DNA of 64,000 nucleotides from Paenibacillus silagei (GCF_017874735.1 NZ_JAGGLV010000011.1:62001-126000); one strand, 5' to 3'. Shown: positions 8,238-18,436, numbered from the stretch's first letter. The notes: generated by a model from the letters alone, not told the origin. Made by a program: numbers and translations.

Positions 8238-11200
8238 TTAATCAATCAACTCTGACTTCTGGAGCAGACGCTGGATCAGCACCGCCACTTCTGCGCGGGT
8301 GACGTTAGCCTGTGCCTCCAGCTTATTGCCACCGCGGCCGGTGATTAAGCCGGCGGATGCTGCGAGCGCCAGACTGTCCTTCGCCCAGGCGCCAACGCGG
8401 CCTGCATCTGTGAAGGCTGCAAGCACACCAGCGGTGTCCACTGTGCCGGTCTGTTCTGCGAGACCGGTCAGCTTCATCGCCTTAGCGATGATGTTCATGG
8501 CCTGCTCGCGTGTGATGCGGGCATCAGGACGGAAGGTTCCATCCTCGAAGCCGGTGATCAGACCCGCCCCGGAGGCTGTTCCGACTGCTGCTGCATACCA
8601 GCTATTCGCCGGAACATCTGCGAACTTCGCAGCTCCCTCTCCAAGCTTCAGGCCTAGACCGCGTACGATGATTGCTGCGAATTCTGCACGGGTGATGTCA
8701 GCGTTCGGGTTGAACGTGGATTCGTTCACCCCGTTAATGACCAGACGGGAGCCCATGTCATTCACAGCATTCTTCGCCCAATGCTTCTCCACATCCGCGA
8801 ATGTCAGCGGATGCCAGACCACAGAATAGGTGCTGTTCGTCAGACTGTTGATCTCTGCGTAGTACTTACCATCCTTCTGGATGATTCTGGTCGGTACATG
8901 ACGCACCGTTCCATCCGGATCGACAACGATACCAGTTGTAAGCCGGTTCGGGTTAACCCCCTGCGGAAGCGCTACTGTCCGCGATACATATGCATTGAAC
9001 CGGCTCACCTCTACTGTTGAGGTTCCGAAAGAAGCAGTAACTGTGAAATCCAGGACTGGCGCTGCAAGGGTCAGGCCGCCCCTGCTTGCCGCAGCGGTGA
9101 CCACCTGATTCATGGCAGCCGAAGCATCACCAATGGTAATTCTCAGCGTAATGTCCTCCAGCTTAGCCCCGTTACCTAATCTTGCAGCCAATGCGCCGAT
9201 ATTAATCTCGGATGCAGGCAACGTATAGCTGCCCTTGCTGGTCTGAAGCACCAGGGTGGCCGCCACATTCTCCATATTCTTGATCATCTGGCCGCTTAGC
9301 TCACCGACAATAATGTTGGAATCCAGCATCATCGGGATAGTTACTACAGCGCCGTTCCCCTCGGCATCCAGCTTCGCCTGCAATCTGGCCGGATCTACCG
9401 CGATTGTCGTCGTTCTAAGGTTACCGGAGGTCGTGGTCGTCGCTTTGCCCGCGTTCTCCTCCTTGCCGTTCACCAGGACAATCACATCAGTGACTGTGCT
9501 GGAAGGAGTCCCGCTGTTCGTGTTACTTCCGGCACTTGGGTTACTTCCGCTTCCCGGGCTGACCGGATCGGGAGTTGGCGTTACCGGAGTAGTCACTGCA
9601 ACTACTGCAATGACGCTGCCGTATTTTACCACCATATCTTCAGCATCTACCTCAGCAATGCCAATCGTATCCCCATCGGCTGCCGGAATCAGCCCTTCAC
9701 TGCCTACAAGCGTATATCCGGTCAGAAGGTCTCCCACATTCGGCACGACGATGCTGCCAGAACCAAAGTTCTTATACAGCAGCTTATGTCCTTCAGCCGG
9801 TGCAGGCGTTACATTAATTTGCGTATAGCCGTCATTGACCGCACCAATCGGGTCACTGGCACTCACAGCCAAGTCCCCGGTAGGGATCAAGACATTCGTT
9901 GTAAAAGTCAGCGCAGTTGCCGGTCCCGCAGGAACAGATCCGCTCGCCGCCACCCGTACCTTTACGGCATGCTCGCCGCTGAGGTCCGGCAGGTTCGTTC
10001 CGTCATAACGTACGAAGGGTCCGTCATCCACGGAGAATTCCATGCTGGTGTTCAGGCCCACAATCGTATTATTCAGATCATCCGCCACCACTTCCGGAGC
10101 CGCCGGGATCACGGCATCTGAGTCATGCACAGTCACCTGAGCAATAGCAGAAGCAAAGTCCGTTGACGTAGCCTTCACCCGCACATAATACGTGCCTGGT
10201 GCAAGGCCGGTAATCGTAGTGTCTGTAACTTCTGTCCAAGCCCCTGTGTCCCCAATCTGGTATTCCATCTGGACGGTCAGATTCTGCAGTGTTCCGTCAT
10301 TGGCTCCGTTATAGGTCACATCCGTTACACTCACTCCGACTGGAGCGGCCTGACGCGCGGGAACACTTAACACTTGCGCATCACTATCGGTGGTGGTCAC
10401 CCCGTTGCCCGTCTTCACGATATTCAGGGTGGTTCCCAGCCAGTTACCGTCTAGCGGCAGCGTTCCGTCCATAGTGGCCGTAACAGCCGTACCATTTACG
10501 GTGTATACCCCTTCTGGAATCAGACCTGTCAATCGCTCAGCGGTGTAATCAATCACCGCCGCAGGCGTCACTTCCGCCTCAGATGCAAAGGAGGTCACTG
10601 TCACTTCCACCGCAGCTGAGCTGAACGGCGTTGCTGTCGCCTTAGTGCGGACTTCATAGACGCCTGGTGCAAGGCCTGTGACGGTGGTGCCTGTAACATC
10701 TGTCCATGCGCCTGCTGTACCTTTTCTGTACTCCATGGCTGTTGTCACATTCGTGAGCGTGCCATCCTTCGCATGAATCGCTGTTTCATCCGTTGCTGTT
10801 ACTCCGGCAGGTGCTGCCGGACGGGCAGGAATATTCAAGGTCTGCGCCGCACTATCTATGGTTGTGGATGCATTCCCCTGCTTCACTAGGCTCAGGGGGC
10901 TGCCCAGCCAGCCGTTATCCAGTGCCAGCTTGCCGTCTGCATCTGCTGTTACTGTCAACGAACCATTCAGTGTATACGTACCGTTCGCAGTCAGACCGCT
11001 CAGCTGCTCAGCCTCATAGTCAATGACCGCTGTTGGAGTGGCTTCCAGTGTGGGTACGTAGACATTCACCGTTACAACTTGTGCTTCCGAGGCAAAAGCT
11101 GTCACCGTACCCTTCTTACGGATAGAGTACGTATCCGGGACCAACCCGCTTACGCTAGTGCCTGTGACATCTGTCCATGCGCCTGCTGTACCTTTTCTGT

Positions 11201-14200
11201 ATTCCATGGCTGTTGTCACATTCGTAAGCGTACCGTTCTTCGCGTTAATCGCCGTCTCATCCGTTGCCGCAACTCCCGCAGGCGCTGCCGGACGGGCAGG
11301 AATAGTCAAGGTCTGCGCCGCACTGTCAATGGTCGTTGACGCATTCCCCTGCTTCACTAGACTCAAGGAGCTGCCCAGCCAGCCGTTATCCAGTACCAGC
11401 TTGCCGTCTGCATCCGCTGTTACGGTCAACGTACCGTTCAGTGTATACGTACCGTTTGCCGTCAGACCGCTCAGCTGCTCAGCTTCATAGTCAATGACCG
11501 CTGCTGGTGTGGCTTCCGGTATCGCTACATACGCTACCACATTCACGATGTGTGCTACCGAGGCAAAAGCCGTCAAAGTCGCCTTGGTCTGGACGTAGTA
11601 CGTACCCGGAGCCAGCCCCGTCACTGTTGTTCCCGTCACATCCGTCCACACGCCTGCGGCACCTTGCTTGTACTCCATGGCCGGAGTCACATTCGTAAGC
11701 GTACCGTTCTTCGCGTTAATCGCCGTCTCATCCGTTGCCGTAACTCCAGCAGGTGCTGCCGGACGAACAGGAATGCTCACGGTCTGCGCCGCACTGTCAA
11801 TGGTCGTGGACGCATTTCCCTGCTTCACAAGGCTCAGAGTGGTTCCCAGCCAAGAGCTATCCAGTGCCAGCTTGCCCGCCGCATCCGCGTATATCGATAA
11901 CGTGCCATTCACCGTATAGAGACCATTCGCCAGCAGACCGCTTAGCTGCTCGGCTTCATAGTCAATCACCGCTGCCGGGATTGTCTCTACCATTGGCACA
12001 TACGCATTCACCGTAACACTATACGCTTCCGAGGCAAAAGACGATGGCGTCAATTTCACACGGACCTCGTACGTACCCGGAGCCAGTCCCGTCACCGATG
12101 TCCCCGTCACATCCTTCCATACTCCCCCGGTACTTGGCTTGTACTCCATCGCAGCAGTCACATTCGTAAGTGTACCGTTGTTCGCCTCTATTCCCATTTC
12201 ATCCGTTGCCGTCACACCTGTTGGTGCCGCTGGGCGGGATGGAATGACCAGCACCTGCGCGGCACTGTCTACCGTTGTCGTAGAGTTCCCCTGCTTCACA
12301 ATACTCAGGGACTCTCCCAGCCAGCTCTGCTCCAGCACCAGGGTGCCAGCTGCAGTCGCGGTTACCGCTGTACCGTTCACGGTATACGTGCCATTCGCAA
12401 TCAGACCGCTCAGTTGCTCGGCTGCGTAGTCAATCACCGCTGCCGGGGTAGTCTCTGCCGTTGGCACATACGCATTCACCGTTACACTATGCGCTTCCGA
12501 TACAAAAGACGCCGCCGTCAGTTTCACACGGACCTCGTACGTACCCGGAGCCAGTCCTGTCACCGTTGTACCGGTCACATCCGTCCACGTTCCTGCTACG
12601 CCTTGTTTATACTCCATCGCAGTAGTCACATTGATCAATGTACCGTTATTCGCATCAATCGCCAGTTCATCCGTTGCTGTCACACCTGTAGGTGCCGCCG
12701 GACGGGATGGAATGACCAGCGCCTGCGCGGCACTGTCTACCGTTGTGGTAGAATTCCCCTGCTTCACAATACTCAGGGACTCTCCCAGCCAGCTCTGCTC
12801 CAGCGCAAGCGTACCATCCGCCGTCGCCGTTACAGCCGTACCGTTCACGGTATACGTGCCATTCGCCGTCAGACCGCTCAGTTGCTCGGCTGCATAGTTA
12901 ATCACCGCTGCCGGGGTTGGCTCCAGCGCTGGCTTGAACAGCGATACGGTTGCCGTCAGCGGTGAACCGCTGACTGTGTATCCGCTTGGCGAATTCACAG
13001 CCACGGATACATCGCCCTCGGCGGTCACTGAAGTAAGTGCAAGGCTCCAGGCCGTCCCCGACCCGGTAAAGGAACCTTTTACCGCAGAGCCTATGCCGTC
13101 TGTAATCGTGATATCGTCTGCCGTCAGTCCGGTAATCGCAGCATCAAAGGTCAGATCAATCTTCGTTGATGTCGTTGTTCCGGGAACGCCGTCTGCTACA
13201 GCAGATTGCAGCACTACCGGAGTTAAGACCTCCCTGTTGAACAGCTTGCCGGTGATTCGGAAATGAGTGGCATCTGTATTATCTGTTGTGATGAAAACAA
13301 TCTTGTCGCCGAAGGCCGGATATACGGCAAACTTCGGATAATATTCCACATTGAACATCCAGGTGTCTTCATTGTATCCCTGGAATACAGCAGGAGCAGA
13401 ATTCACCGGCTGATCCGTTGTATACAGCAGGGTCCCGTCATTGTCATAGTAATTCAAGTAAGCGTACTGGGTTCCAGACCATTCTGTACCGTAATTGTAG
13501 GCATCATCGATAGCCTTATTCGACACAGGATCTGTACTAACCGTTACGAATCCCGGCATCGCGCCTTTCTTGTAGACAGCGGCTGACGCCTCGCCCAGCG
13601 AACCATTTACGTTGAATCCGCCTTGGCTTACACCCGCATTGTCATATAAGGAGACACTCGTGATTCCGGTTTGCCAGCTATACTGGCTGAACATGAAATT
13701 CCCGTTGCTCAGTGTAGACAGATACAGCTGCTTCTCATTCGTTCTCGCCCCAATATTAATGGTGGTTATGGAGGTTCCGTTATTATTGAATAACTGCAGA
13801 TAGATATTATCGTTCGAGGGTCCCGAATTGTACGCAGCCATATACACGCCATCACCAGCGGCTACGTAGGACATGCTCGCATTAGCATCTACCAGCAGGG
13901 TTTCGCTTGACACTGGTACGCCCGCAGCAGTGAAGACACGGGTAACCGTGCTTTTATTATCATTTCGTTGCCAGGAAAAAGCGATATCGCCGTTAGACAG
14001 CTCCGCCGCAGAGATAAAGCGCGTGAGCTGCGGCAGACTGGCCGCACTGAAGGTATTCAGCCGGGTCTGGCCGGTTACCTTCTGACCGTTCTTATTCAGC
14101 ACCATGAAATAGGCATTCGGCGTACTCTCAGTAACTGTGCCCAGTTGCAGGTTGTATTCGCTGGAGTCGCTTTTACTGTACATAATCAGCAGATTGCCGT

Positions 14201-14555
14201 TATTGAGCGCAAGCATGCTAACATACGTCATTTTGTAATAGGTGTCCATCAGGCTGCCCAGGTTAACGTCCGTTATAAGCGTTCCTGTGCTGTTAAAGAC
14301 CCTTAAGAAATTAGAGGCCGTGTAAGAATTCCCCTGATAGACGAATGAATTCAGCAGAACCGCCGTACTTCCATCCTGTAGACCCTTCGCATCCGTCAGA
14401 CTCTTGCCCGCCGAATACGTAACCGGAGGCTCAATTACAAAATCAGCCGCTTCATTAAATGACGGCACCGCCGCATAAGCACGGAGGGACATCATGGGCA
14501 GCAGCCCGATCACCAATACCACAGCCAGCCCGATTTTCCCCATTTTCTTAAACAT
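8238..14555 (-). CDS. Giant S-layer-homology (SLH) surface protein with tandem repeats
   Basis: A secreted, cell-wall-anchored protein of 2105 residues. The ATG behind AAGGAGG begins MFKKMGKIGLAVVLVIGLLP, a signal peptide ending near AYA-A. The first 430 residues contain repeated N-G-N/D-I/L strands (NNGNLLIMYSKSD, SNGDIAFSWQRND) suggesting a beta-propeller. A bacterial Ig-like domain (about 455-550) follows, then six tandem repeats of about 145 residues (about 550-1440). Each repeat has an AAVIDYEAEQLSGL half and a TAMEYKQG...WTDVTGTTVTGLAPGTY half. After a further beta domain and a Pro/Ser/Gly linker comes another beta domain, then three SLH modules at the C-terminus (FADVEKHWAK, FADVPANSWYA, FTDAGRVGAW) that bind pyruvylated wall polymer. 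Function beyond surface display or adhesion is unknown. Confidence 0.92.
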   Translation of the reverse strand: MFKKMGKIGLAVVLVIGLLPMMSLRAYAAVPSFNEAADFVIEPPVTYSAGKSLTDAKGLQDGSTAVLLNSFVYQGNSYTASNFLRVFNSTGTLITDVNLGSLMDTYYKMTYVSMLALNNGNLLIMYSKSDSSEYNLQLGTVTESTPNAYFMVLNKNGQKVTGQTRLNTFSAASLPQLTRFISAAELSNGDIAFSWQRNDNKSTVTRVFTAAGVPVSSETLLVDANASMSYVAAGDGVYMAAYNSGPSNDNIYLQLFNNNGTSITTINIGARTNEKQLYLSTLSNGNFMFSQYSWQTGITSVSLYDNAGVSQGGFNVNGSLGEASAAVYKKGAMPGFVTVSTDPVSNKAIDDAYNYGTEWSGTQYAYLNYYDNDGTLLYTTDQPVNSAPAVFQGYNEDTWMFNVEYYPKFAVYPAFGDKIVFITTDNTDATHFRITGKLFNREVLTPVVLQSAVADGVPGTTTSTKIDLTFDAAITGLTADDITITDGIGSAVKGSFTGSGTAWSLALTSVTAEGDVSVAVNSPSGYTVSGSPLTATVSLFKPALEPTPAAVINYAAEQLSGLTANGTYTVNGTAVTATADGTLALEQSWLGESLSIVKQGNSTTTVDSAAQALVIPSRPAAPTGVTATDELAIDANNGTLINVTTAMEYKQGVAGTWTDVTGTTVTGLAPGTYEVRVKLTAASFVSEAHSVTVNAYVPTAETTPAAVIDYAAEQLSGLIANGTYTVNGTAVTATAAGTLVLEQSWLGESLSIVKQGNSTTTVDSAAQVLVIPSRPAAPTGVTATDEMGIEANNGTLTNVTAAMEYKPSTGGVWKDVTGTSVTGLAPGTYEVRVKLTPSSFASEAYSVTVNAYVPMVETIPAAVIDYEAEQLSGLLANGLYTVNGTLSIYADAAGKLALDSSWLGTTLSLVKQGNASTTIDSAAQTVSIPVRPAAPAGVTATDETAINAKNGTLTNVTPAMEYKQGAAGVWTDVTGTTVTGLAPGTYYVQTKATLTAFASVAHIVNVVAYVAIPEATPAAVIDYEAEQLSGLTANGTYTLNGTLTVTADADGKLVLDNGWLGSSLSLVKQGNASTTIDSAAQTLTIPARPAAPAGVAATDETAINAKNGTLTNVTTAMEYRKGTAGAWTDVTGTSVSGLVPDTYSIRKKGTVTAFASEAQVVTVNVYVPTLEATPTAVIDYEAEQLSGLTANGTYTLNGSLTVTADADGKLALDNGWLGSPLSLVKQGNASTTIDSAAQTLNIPARPAAPAGVTATDETAIHAKDGTLTNVTTAMEYRKGTAGAWTDVTGTTVTGLAPGVYEVRTKATATPFSSAAVEVTVTSFASEAEVTPAAVIDYTAERLTGLIPEGVYTVNGTAVTATMDGTLPLDGNWLGTTLNIVKTGNGVTTTDSDAQVLSVPARQAAPVGVSVTDVTYNGANDGTLQNLTVQMEYQIGDTGAWTEVTDTTITGLAPGTYYVRVKATSTDFASAIAQVTVHDSDAVIPAAPEVVADDLNNTIVGLNTSMEFSVDDGPFVRYDGTNLPDLSGEHAVKVRVAASGSVPAGPATALTFTTNVLIPTGDLAVSASDPIGAVNDGYTQINVTPAPAEGHKLLYKNFGSGSIVVPNVGDLLTGYTLVGSEGLIPAADGDTIGIAEVDAEDMVVKYGSVIAVVAVTTPVTPTPDPVSPGSGSNPSAGSNTNSGTPSSTVTDVIVLVNGKEENAGKATTTTSGNLRTTTIAVDPARLQAKLDAEGNGAVVTIPMMLDSNIIVGELSGQMIKNMENVAATLVLQTSKGSYTLPASEINIGALAARLGNGAKLEDITLRITIGDASAAMNQVVTAAASRGGLTLAAPVLDFTVTASFGTSTVEVSRFNAYVSRTVALPQGVNPNRLTTGIVVDPDGTVRHVPTRIIQKDGKYYAEINSLTNSTYSVVWHPLTFADVEKHWAKNAVNDMGSRLVINGVNESTFNPNADITRAEFAAIIVRGLGLKLGEGAAKFADVPANSWYAAAVGTASGAGLITGFEDGTFRPDARITREQAMNIIAKAMKLTGLAEQTGTVDTAGVLAAFTDAGRVGAWAKDSLALAASAGLITGRGGNKLEAQANVTRAEVAVLIQRLLQKSELID
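10110..12930 (-). repeat. Six tandem coding repeats (about 435-440 bp each) inside the SLH gene
   Basis: The DNA encoding the six 145-residue units is highly similar from copy to copy. For example CTTTTCTGTA(C/T)TCCATGGCTG and AGACCGCTCAGCTGCTC recur with few changes. The copies nearest each other (around 10.7 and 11.2 kb) are almost identical. The edge copies have drifted most. Such arrays change copy number by recombination and are prone to misassembly. Confidence 0.85.
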
Positions 14556-14789
14556 CGCTTTCCTCCTTGTCGAATGACCATTTCCATAATATTGATAACG
14601 CTTCCGCAAAACTCTGAACATGCTGCACACGCTCTGCACATGCCCGGCATTAGCAAGCATTAGTTTTCCATACTGGTTTATCGACATTTTTCGCGTTAAA
14701 GTTAACTAATTCGACAAATAAATATCAGTCATATCGTCAATAAGTGCACTTTAAGTCCTTGTATAATTTAAAAAGACGAAAATTCGCGC

Positions 14790-14826
14790 AAAAAAAGCCC
14801 GCTCTGTAGATTGAACAGAACAGGCT
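14790..14826 (-). terminator. Intrinsic terminator of the L7/L12-like membrane protein gene
   Basis: On the minus strand the arms AGCCTGTTCTG and CAGAGCGGGCT pair over 11 positions (some G-T pairs) around a nine-base loop and are followed by seven T. It lies 14 bases after the stop codon of the 14.8 kb gene. Confidence 0.85.
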
Positions 14827-14840
14827 GATGAGTACTACCT

Positions 14841-15572
14841 CTACATTTCTTCCACATACCGCTTGGCTTCGCCAAGGGGCATATCCGTATGCTGACGGAC
14901 GAGCTTGATGGCAAGAATGAGCTTGCCGTCCTTTTTTAACTGCCGGACATGCTCCTGGACCTCTTCGGGCAGGACCCTCAGCGTAGTGCTTGCTGCCTCC
15001 CGGCGCTTCAGTTCCGCAGCTACCCGCTGCTCCATATCCGGTGTCAACGTCTCGTCTACGGTCGCGGCAGGCACCGGCCAGCGCTCTGGCTTACTCCCCC
15101 GGATTGCTGCAAGCAAGGTGCCTACAATCGAGTAGAGCACCAGATACTGAGCGCACCGGTACAAGTACAACCATACGGTACTTAGCATGACCGCCTCCCC
15201 GCCCGGCTTCAGAATGGAGAGTTTATCCGAAATGACGTACTGGCCTGGCGCATAATTATTGACATCCTGGTCCAGCTGCAATTGACCTATAGGAGAGACG
15301 ATCCATTCCAGCGGCTTGTTGGTTATGGGGTTCCCGGCCGTGTCGATCATCATGCCCAAGAACGAGAAGAGAGCGACGGCAAAGACCAAATAAGTGGACC
15401 AATTCAACCTTTTGACTAACACCACCATACTGAACACAACCAGCAAAGTCAGACTTCTTATGTAATCGTTATGTAGGAATAATTGAAAAACTACCGGCAG
15501 CCCCCACCCGAACAGCAGCACCATAACAGCCGCAAACCCAAAGAAAAACAATAAAATCTTAACATTCTTCAT
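14841..15572 (-). CDS. Membrane protein with L7/L12-like C-terminal helix pair
   Basis: A protein of about 243 residues that I do not recognise as a named family. It has hydrophobic segments near residues 5-25, 32-50 and 52-70 and another around 125-150 (WLYLYRCAQYLVLYSIVGTLLAA), so it is membrane-bound. A charged helical region (DMEQRVAAELKRREAAS) follows. The end, LKKDGKLILAIKLVRQHTDMPLGEAKRYVEEM in total, closely resembles the ribosomal protein L7/L12 C-terminal motif (GKKIxAIKxxRExTGLGLKEAKxxVE). Two ATG codons follow AGGAGG, at 1 and 13 bases, and neither is ideal; the second is used here. It ends at a strong terminator and appears monocistronic. Confidence 0.65.
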   Translation of the reverse strand: MKNVKILLFFFGFAAVMVLLFGWGLPVVFQLFLHNDYIRSLTLLVVFSMVVLVKRLNWSTYLVFAVALFSFLGMMIDTAGNPITNKPLEWIVSPIGQLQLDQDVNNYAPGQYVISDKLSILKPGGEAVMLSTVWLYLYRCAQYLVLYSIVGTLLAAIRGSKPERWPVPAATVDETLTPDMEQRVAAELKRREAASTTLRVLPEEVQEHVRQLKKDGKLILAIKLVRQHTDMPLGEAKRYVEEM

Positions 15573-15727
15573 CACTACCTTCATTCCTCCTCTCCTGCCT
15601 CCTATCCTATATTTACCCAGAATGAAGTCATTTGAGGCGATCCTGTTTATAGTACAATTATAGCTGTCAGCCGACATGTTATAAATGCAGTCTATAATTA
15701 ACCCAGGTGAAGGAGGATTTACTTACT

Positions 15728-16330
15728 ATGAATGAATTGTTAGATATGAAGGAATTGTTCAAGCAGATCATCAAGCAGGACGTCAAACCTTTGTTCTCCG
15801 CACAGGGCTATCGTACAAAAGATCTGAATTTCTACAAAACAGAAGGCCAACTCAGCTATAAAATCAATATCCAGAAATTCAAGTACAATACACACAAGCA
15901 ACTCAGCTTCTATGTGAATTACAATCTTCATTCCGAAGAGCTTGCGCAATATAGGCCTGCTTCGTCTCTGGGATTGCCTCACTTCTATGCCCGGATCAAC
16001 CAAATCGTCCCCGCCGCCCCGGAACGCTACTTCCTGACGCCGGAGGTAGATGTGGACAAGTTCACGGCAGACCTGCTGCTCCACTTGGATCAGGGTCTCC
16101 AATTCATGTACACCCTAACCGATGCCAGGGCCATTATTGAATACTATATGCCGCGGATAGCACTGCATTTAAGTGAGGAGACCTTCGGGTACCTGCTGGA
16201 TACAGGGGATACAGAGACTGCGGAGCAATACCTGCAGCAGCTCCAAGCGAAATACGGCGCCGAGAAGCGCTGGGGGATCTTGGAGAAGAAGTATGCAGCG
16301 GTCTGGGAGAAATACGGGAGCTCTTCCTAG
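15728..16330 (+). CDS. DUF4304 family protein
   Basis: A 200-residue cytoplasmic protein. The N-terminal 130 residues fit DUF4304: FKQIIKQDVKPLFSAQGYRTKDLNFYK, then YKINIQKFKYNTHKQLSFYVNYNL. This family often appears beside immunity or toxin loci but has no assigned biochemistry. The C-terminal part (EQYLQQLQAKYGAEKRWGILEKKY) is helical. AAGGAGG lies 11 bases before the ATG. It diverges from the 14.8 kb membrane protein gene and ends just before a bidirectional terminator. Confidence 0.65.
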   Translation: MNELLDMKELFKQIIKQDVKPLFSAQGYRTKDLNFYKTEGQLSYKINIQKFKYNTHKQLSFYVNYNLHSEELAQYRPASSLGLPHFYARINQIVPAAPERYFLTPEVDVDKFTADLLLHLDQGLQFMYTLTDARAIIEYYMPRIALHLSEETFGYLLDTGDTETAEQYLQQLQAKYGAEKRWGILEKKYAAVWEKYGSSS

Positions 16331-16350
16331 CGCACCCACCCTCCACAAAT

Positions 16351-16398
16351 AAAAGGGCTTCCCGCTCTCGTAAGGAGACATCGGGATAGCCCTTTTTT
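16351..16398. terminator. Bidirectional intrinsic terminator between convergent genes
   Basis: AAAAGGGCT-TCCCG pairs with CGGGA-TAGCCCTTTTTT around a 17-base loop. It serves the DUF4304 gene on the plus strand and the DUF4317 gene on the minus strand. Confidence 0.85.
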
Positions 16399-16417
16399 CA
16401 ATATACATCTGTTCAGG

Positions 16418-17587
16418 TTAGGATAAGTTCTCCGTCAGCAGCGTGAATCCTTCGATCACCGCATCCTCATCAATCTCAATCATGATGCAGCGCTTGCCCT
16501 GGTAATTCACCTGCCGCACATATCTCAGGTCCTGCGGGCTGATCGTGATGGATGCAACCTTCGTATCGATCTTGATCGACTTGGAGGTGAACTTAGGGAT
16601 GACACTGCTGGCCTTCAGCTCATAGTGCTTATTGTCCACGATGGTCTCGAACGCGCGCTCCACCTTCTCCGCCGTCACATCCTCCACACCGCTGGCCTTC
16701 AGCACACGCTCCACATCGCGGTAATCAAGTCTCGGCGGCTCTTCCTCCTCCGCGTTGTCCTCAATCACTTGATGAATCTCCTCGTACACCTGGGCAATGG
16801 TACCCACATCAATCTGTTCGCCTGCCACTTCTTTTACAATCTCTTCAAAGATAGATCTCTCTTCCATGGCCGTCACAGACCGCTCCGCATTCAACACCTG
16901 CTCAATGAAATGCGGGTTCGGATTATTCGCGCTTCCCGTACAATACAGTACACGGTTCACATCAGAATAGTTGTCCGTCACACTCGGGTAGAAGAAGCCT
17001 TGCTCCGGCGTGCTCAGCTTGATAATCGGGTCAACCATGATATTATACTTGAATTCCCGCTCTACATAATCGAATAAAAGCGTCTTACGCTGCTGCTCCG
17101 TGGAATTCACACTGCATAGAATGAACGGATGAGCGAATACCTCGTCCTTCCCGGTCTCCTCGGCTTCGTCATTACGCGCCTTGGTCGGCCGGAAGTATTG
17201 TCCCCGTACGAAGGTGATGACCGCATCCTTCTCATACTTGGCATCCACCAGCATTTTATCCACCAGCATGAGCATCAGGTCCTGCCACTCCTCCGGGTCA
17301 CCGGTCACCAGTCCCTGGTGAAGCATCACCTGCGACGGCTCCTCCGCTTCCTCCAAGAACTTCAGCTCGAACAGCTTATGGTCCAGCTCCCCGGTCAGCA
17401 GCTTCCGGAAGTTACTCATATACAGCTCCTGCTTCTCACGTTCCAGCATGGCGAACGGCTGGCGTTCGAAGTGGTAGATTTCATTCGTTTCTTTCATAAT
17501 ATAGACATTCAGAATATCGTACAGATTCAGCTGATCATGGTCCATCTTGAACTGCTTGCGTATATGTGCGGCTTCTTTCTTGATCAT
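16418..17587 (-). CDS. DUF4317 family protein
   Basis: A 389-residue soluble protein beginning MIKKEAAHIRKQFKMDHDQL, the characteristic start of DUF4317 proteins found in Firmicutes. Conserved stretches include TFVRGQYFRPTKARN, HPFILCSVNSTEQQRKTLLFDYVEREF and FFYPSVTDNYSDVNRVLYCTGSANNPNPHFIE across the centre. No signal peptide or membrane segment was found. No function is established for this family. The start is placed at the conserved Met. A longer in-frame start 19 codons upstream lacks a ribosome binding site. Confidence 0.8.
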   Translation of the reverse strand: MIKKEAAHIRKQFKMDHDQLNLYDILNVYIMKETNEIYHFERQPFAMLEREKQELYMSNFRKLLTGELDHKLFELKFLEEAEEPSQVMLHQGLVTGDPEEWQDLMLMLVDKMLVDAKYEKDAVITFVRGQYFRPTKARNDEAEETGKDEVFAHPFILCSVNSTEQQRKTLLFDYVEREFKYNIMVDPIIKLSTPEQGFFYPSVTDNYSDVNRVLYCTGSANNPNPHFIEQVLNAERSVTAMEERSIFEEIVKEVAGEQIDVGTIAQVYEEIHQVIEDNAEEEEPPRLDYRDVERVLKASGVEDVTAEKVERAFETIVDNKHYELKASSVIPKFTSKSIKIDTKVASITISPQDLRYVRQVNYQGKRCIMIEIDEDAVIEGFTLLTENLS

Positions 17588-17698
17588 GGCTTGGAACACA
17601 GCTCCTATGAAATGAATTGGTTGTATCAGTATAAACGATAGCATAAGCCTTCGCTAGAAGGGGTGTCGTTGCTCGTGATATTCACTAGTGTTCACTCT

Positions 17699-18436
17699 CT
17701 AGCCCCGCCGCTCAATCATCCCAAGATAACGATCCAATTGCTGTTCCTCCAGTAAGGCTATCATATCCGCAAAGGGCTTCAAATCCCGGCGTACAGCGTA
17801 GGCCTCGAGGGCATTGAAATATTCCAGCCGCGTTTCTTTGGCAATAGAGATAGGAAGATATCCATTTGCCAGCAACTGATAATTCATAATCAGACGCGAG
17901 GTTCTGCCGTTCCCATCGGCGAACGGATGGATGCGGACGAATTCGGCATGAGTCCAGGCCGCAAGCTCTATGATATCGGCGTTATCTTTCTGCGCTAAAT
18001 CAGCATAAAAATTTTTCACTTGCAGATACATTTCATTGGGTACTGGCGGTGTATGCGCTGCTCCGGATATATACACCTCTACATTCCGGTATACGCCACC
18101 TACCATAATATTCTCAGTTAACAGAGCATGAATATCCTTAATGATCCCTTCATCCAATGGTTTTTCATCGTTAATGCAGGACTTAATATACTGGTATGCT
18201 TTATTATGATTAATAACCTCATATATTTCCCGAAGCATTTTCCCGCCTACGGATATCCCTTCCTCCAGTACCACTTTGGTTTCCAGAAGGGTTAACGTAT
18301 TGCCCTCTATAGCCGTTGAGTTATGCGTATACTCAAGTTCAAAAGCCTTCACATAGCTTTGGACAGTAAGGTCCGGGATTTTATCTTTAGCCTGATCATA
18401 TAAGGCCTTTTTGCGCAGAATTTCAGGGTAGCTCAA
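17699..18436 (-). CDS. Fic family protein (AMPylase-type) with N-terminal inhibitory motif
   Basis: A 245-residue Fic-domain protein. The catalytic motif HPFADGNGRTSR (His near residue 170) is intact, which in this family transfers AMP or another phosphate-containing group to target hydroxyls. An N-terminal helix carries STAIEGN (Glu near 44), the (S/T)xxxE(G/N) inhibition motif that occupies the ATP site, so this is a class II, self-inhibited Fic. The start is read as TTG because AGGAG lies eight bases upstream of it; a GTG three codons earlier overlaps the ribosome binding site. Solitary gene; target unknown. Confidence 0.88.
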   Translation of the reverse strand: MSYPEILRKKALYDQAKDKIPDLTVQSYVKAFELEYTHNSTAIEGNTLTLLETKVVLEEGISVGGKMLREIYEVINHNKAYQYIKSCINDEKPLDEGIIKDIHALLTENIMVGGVYRNVEVYISGAAHTPPVPNEMYLQVKNFYADLAQKDNADIIELAAWTHAEFVRIHPFADGNGRTSRLIMNYQLLANGYLPISIAKETRLEYFNALEAYAVRRDLKPFADMIALLEEQQLDRYLGMIERRG

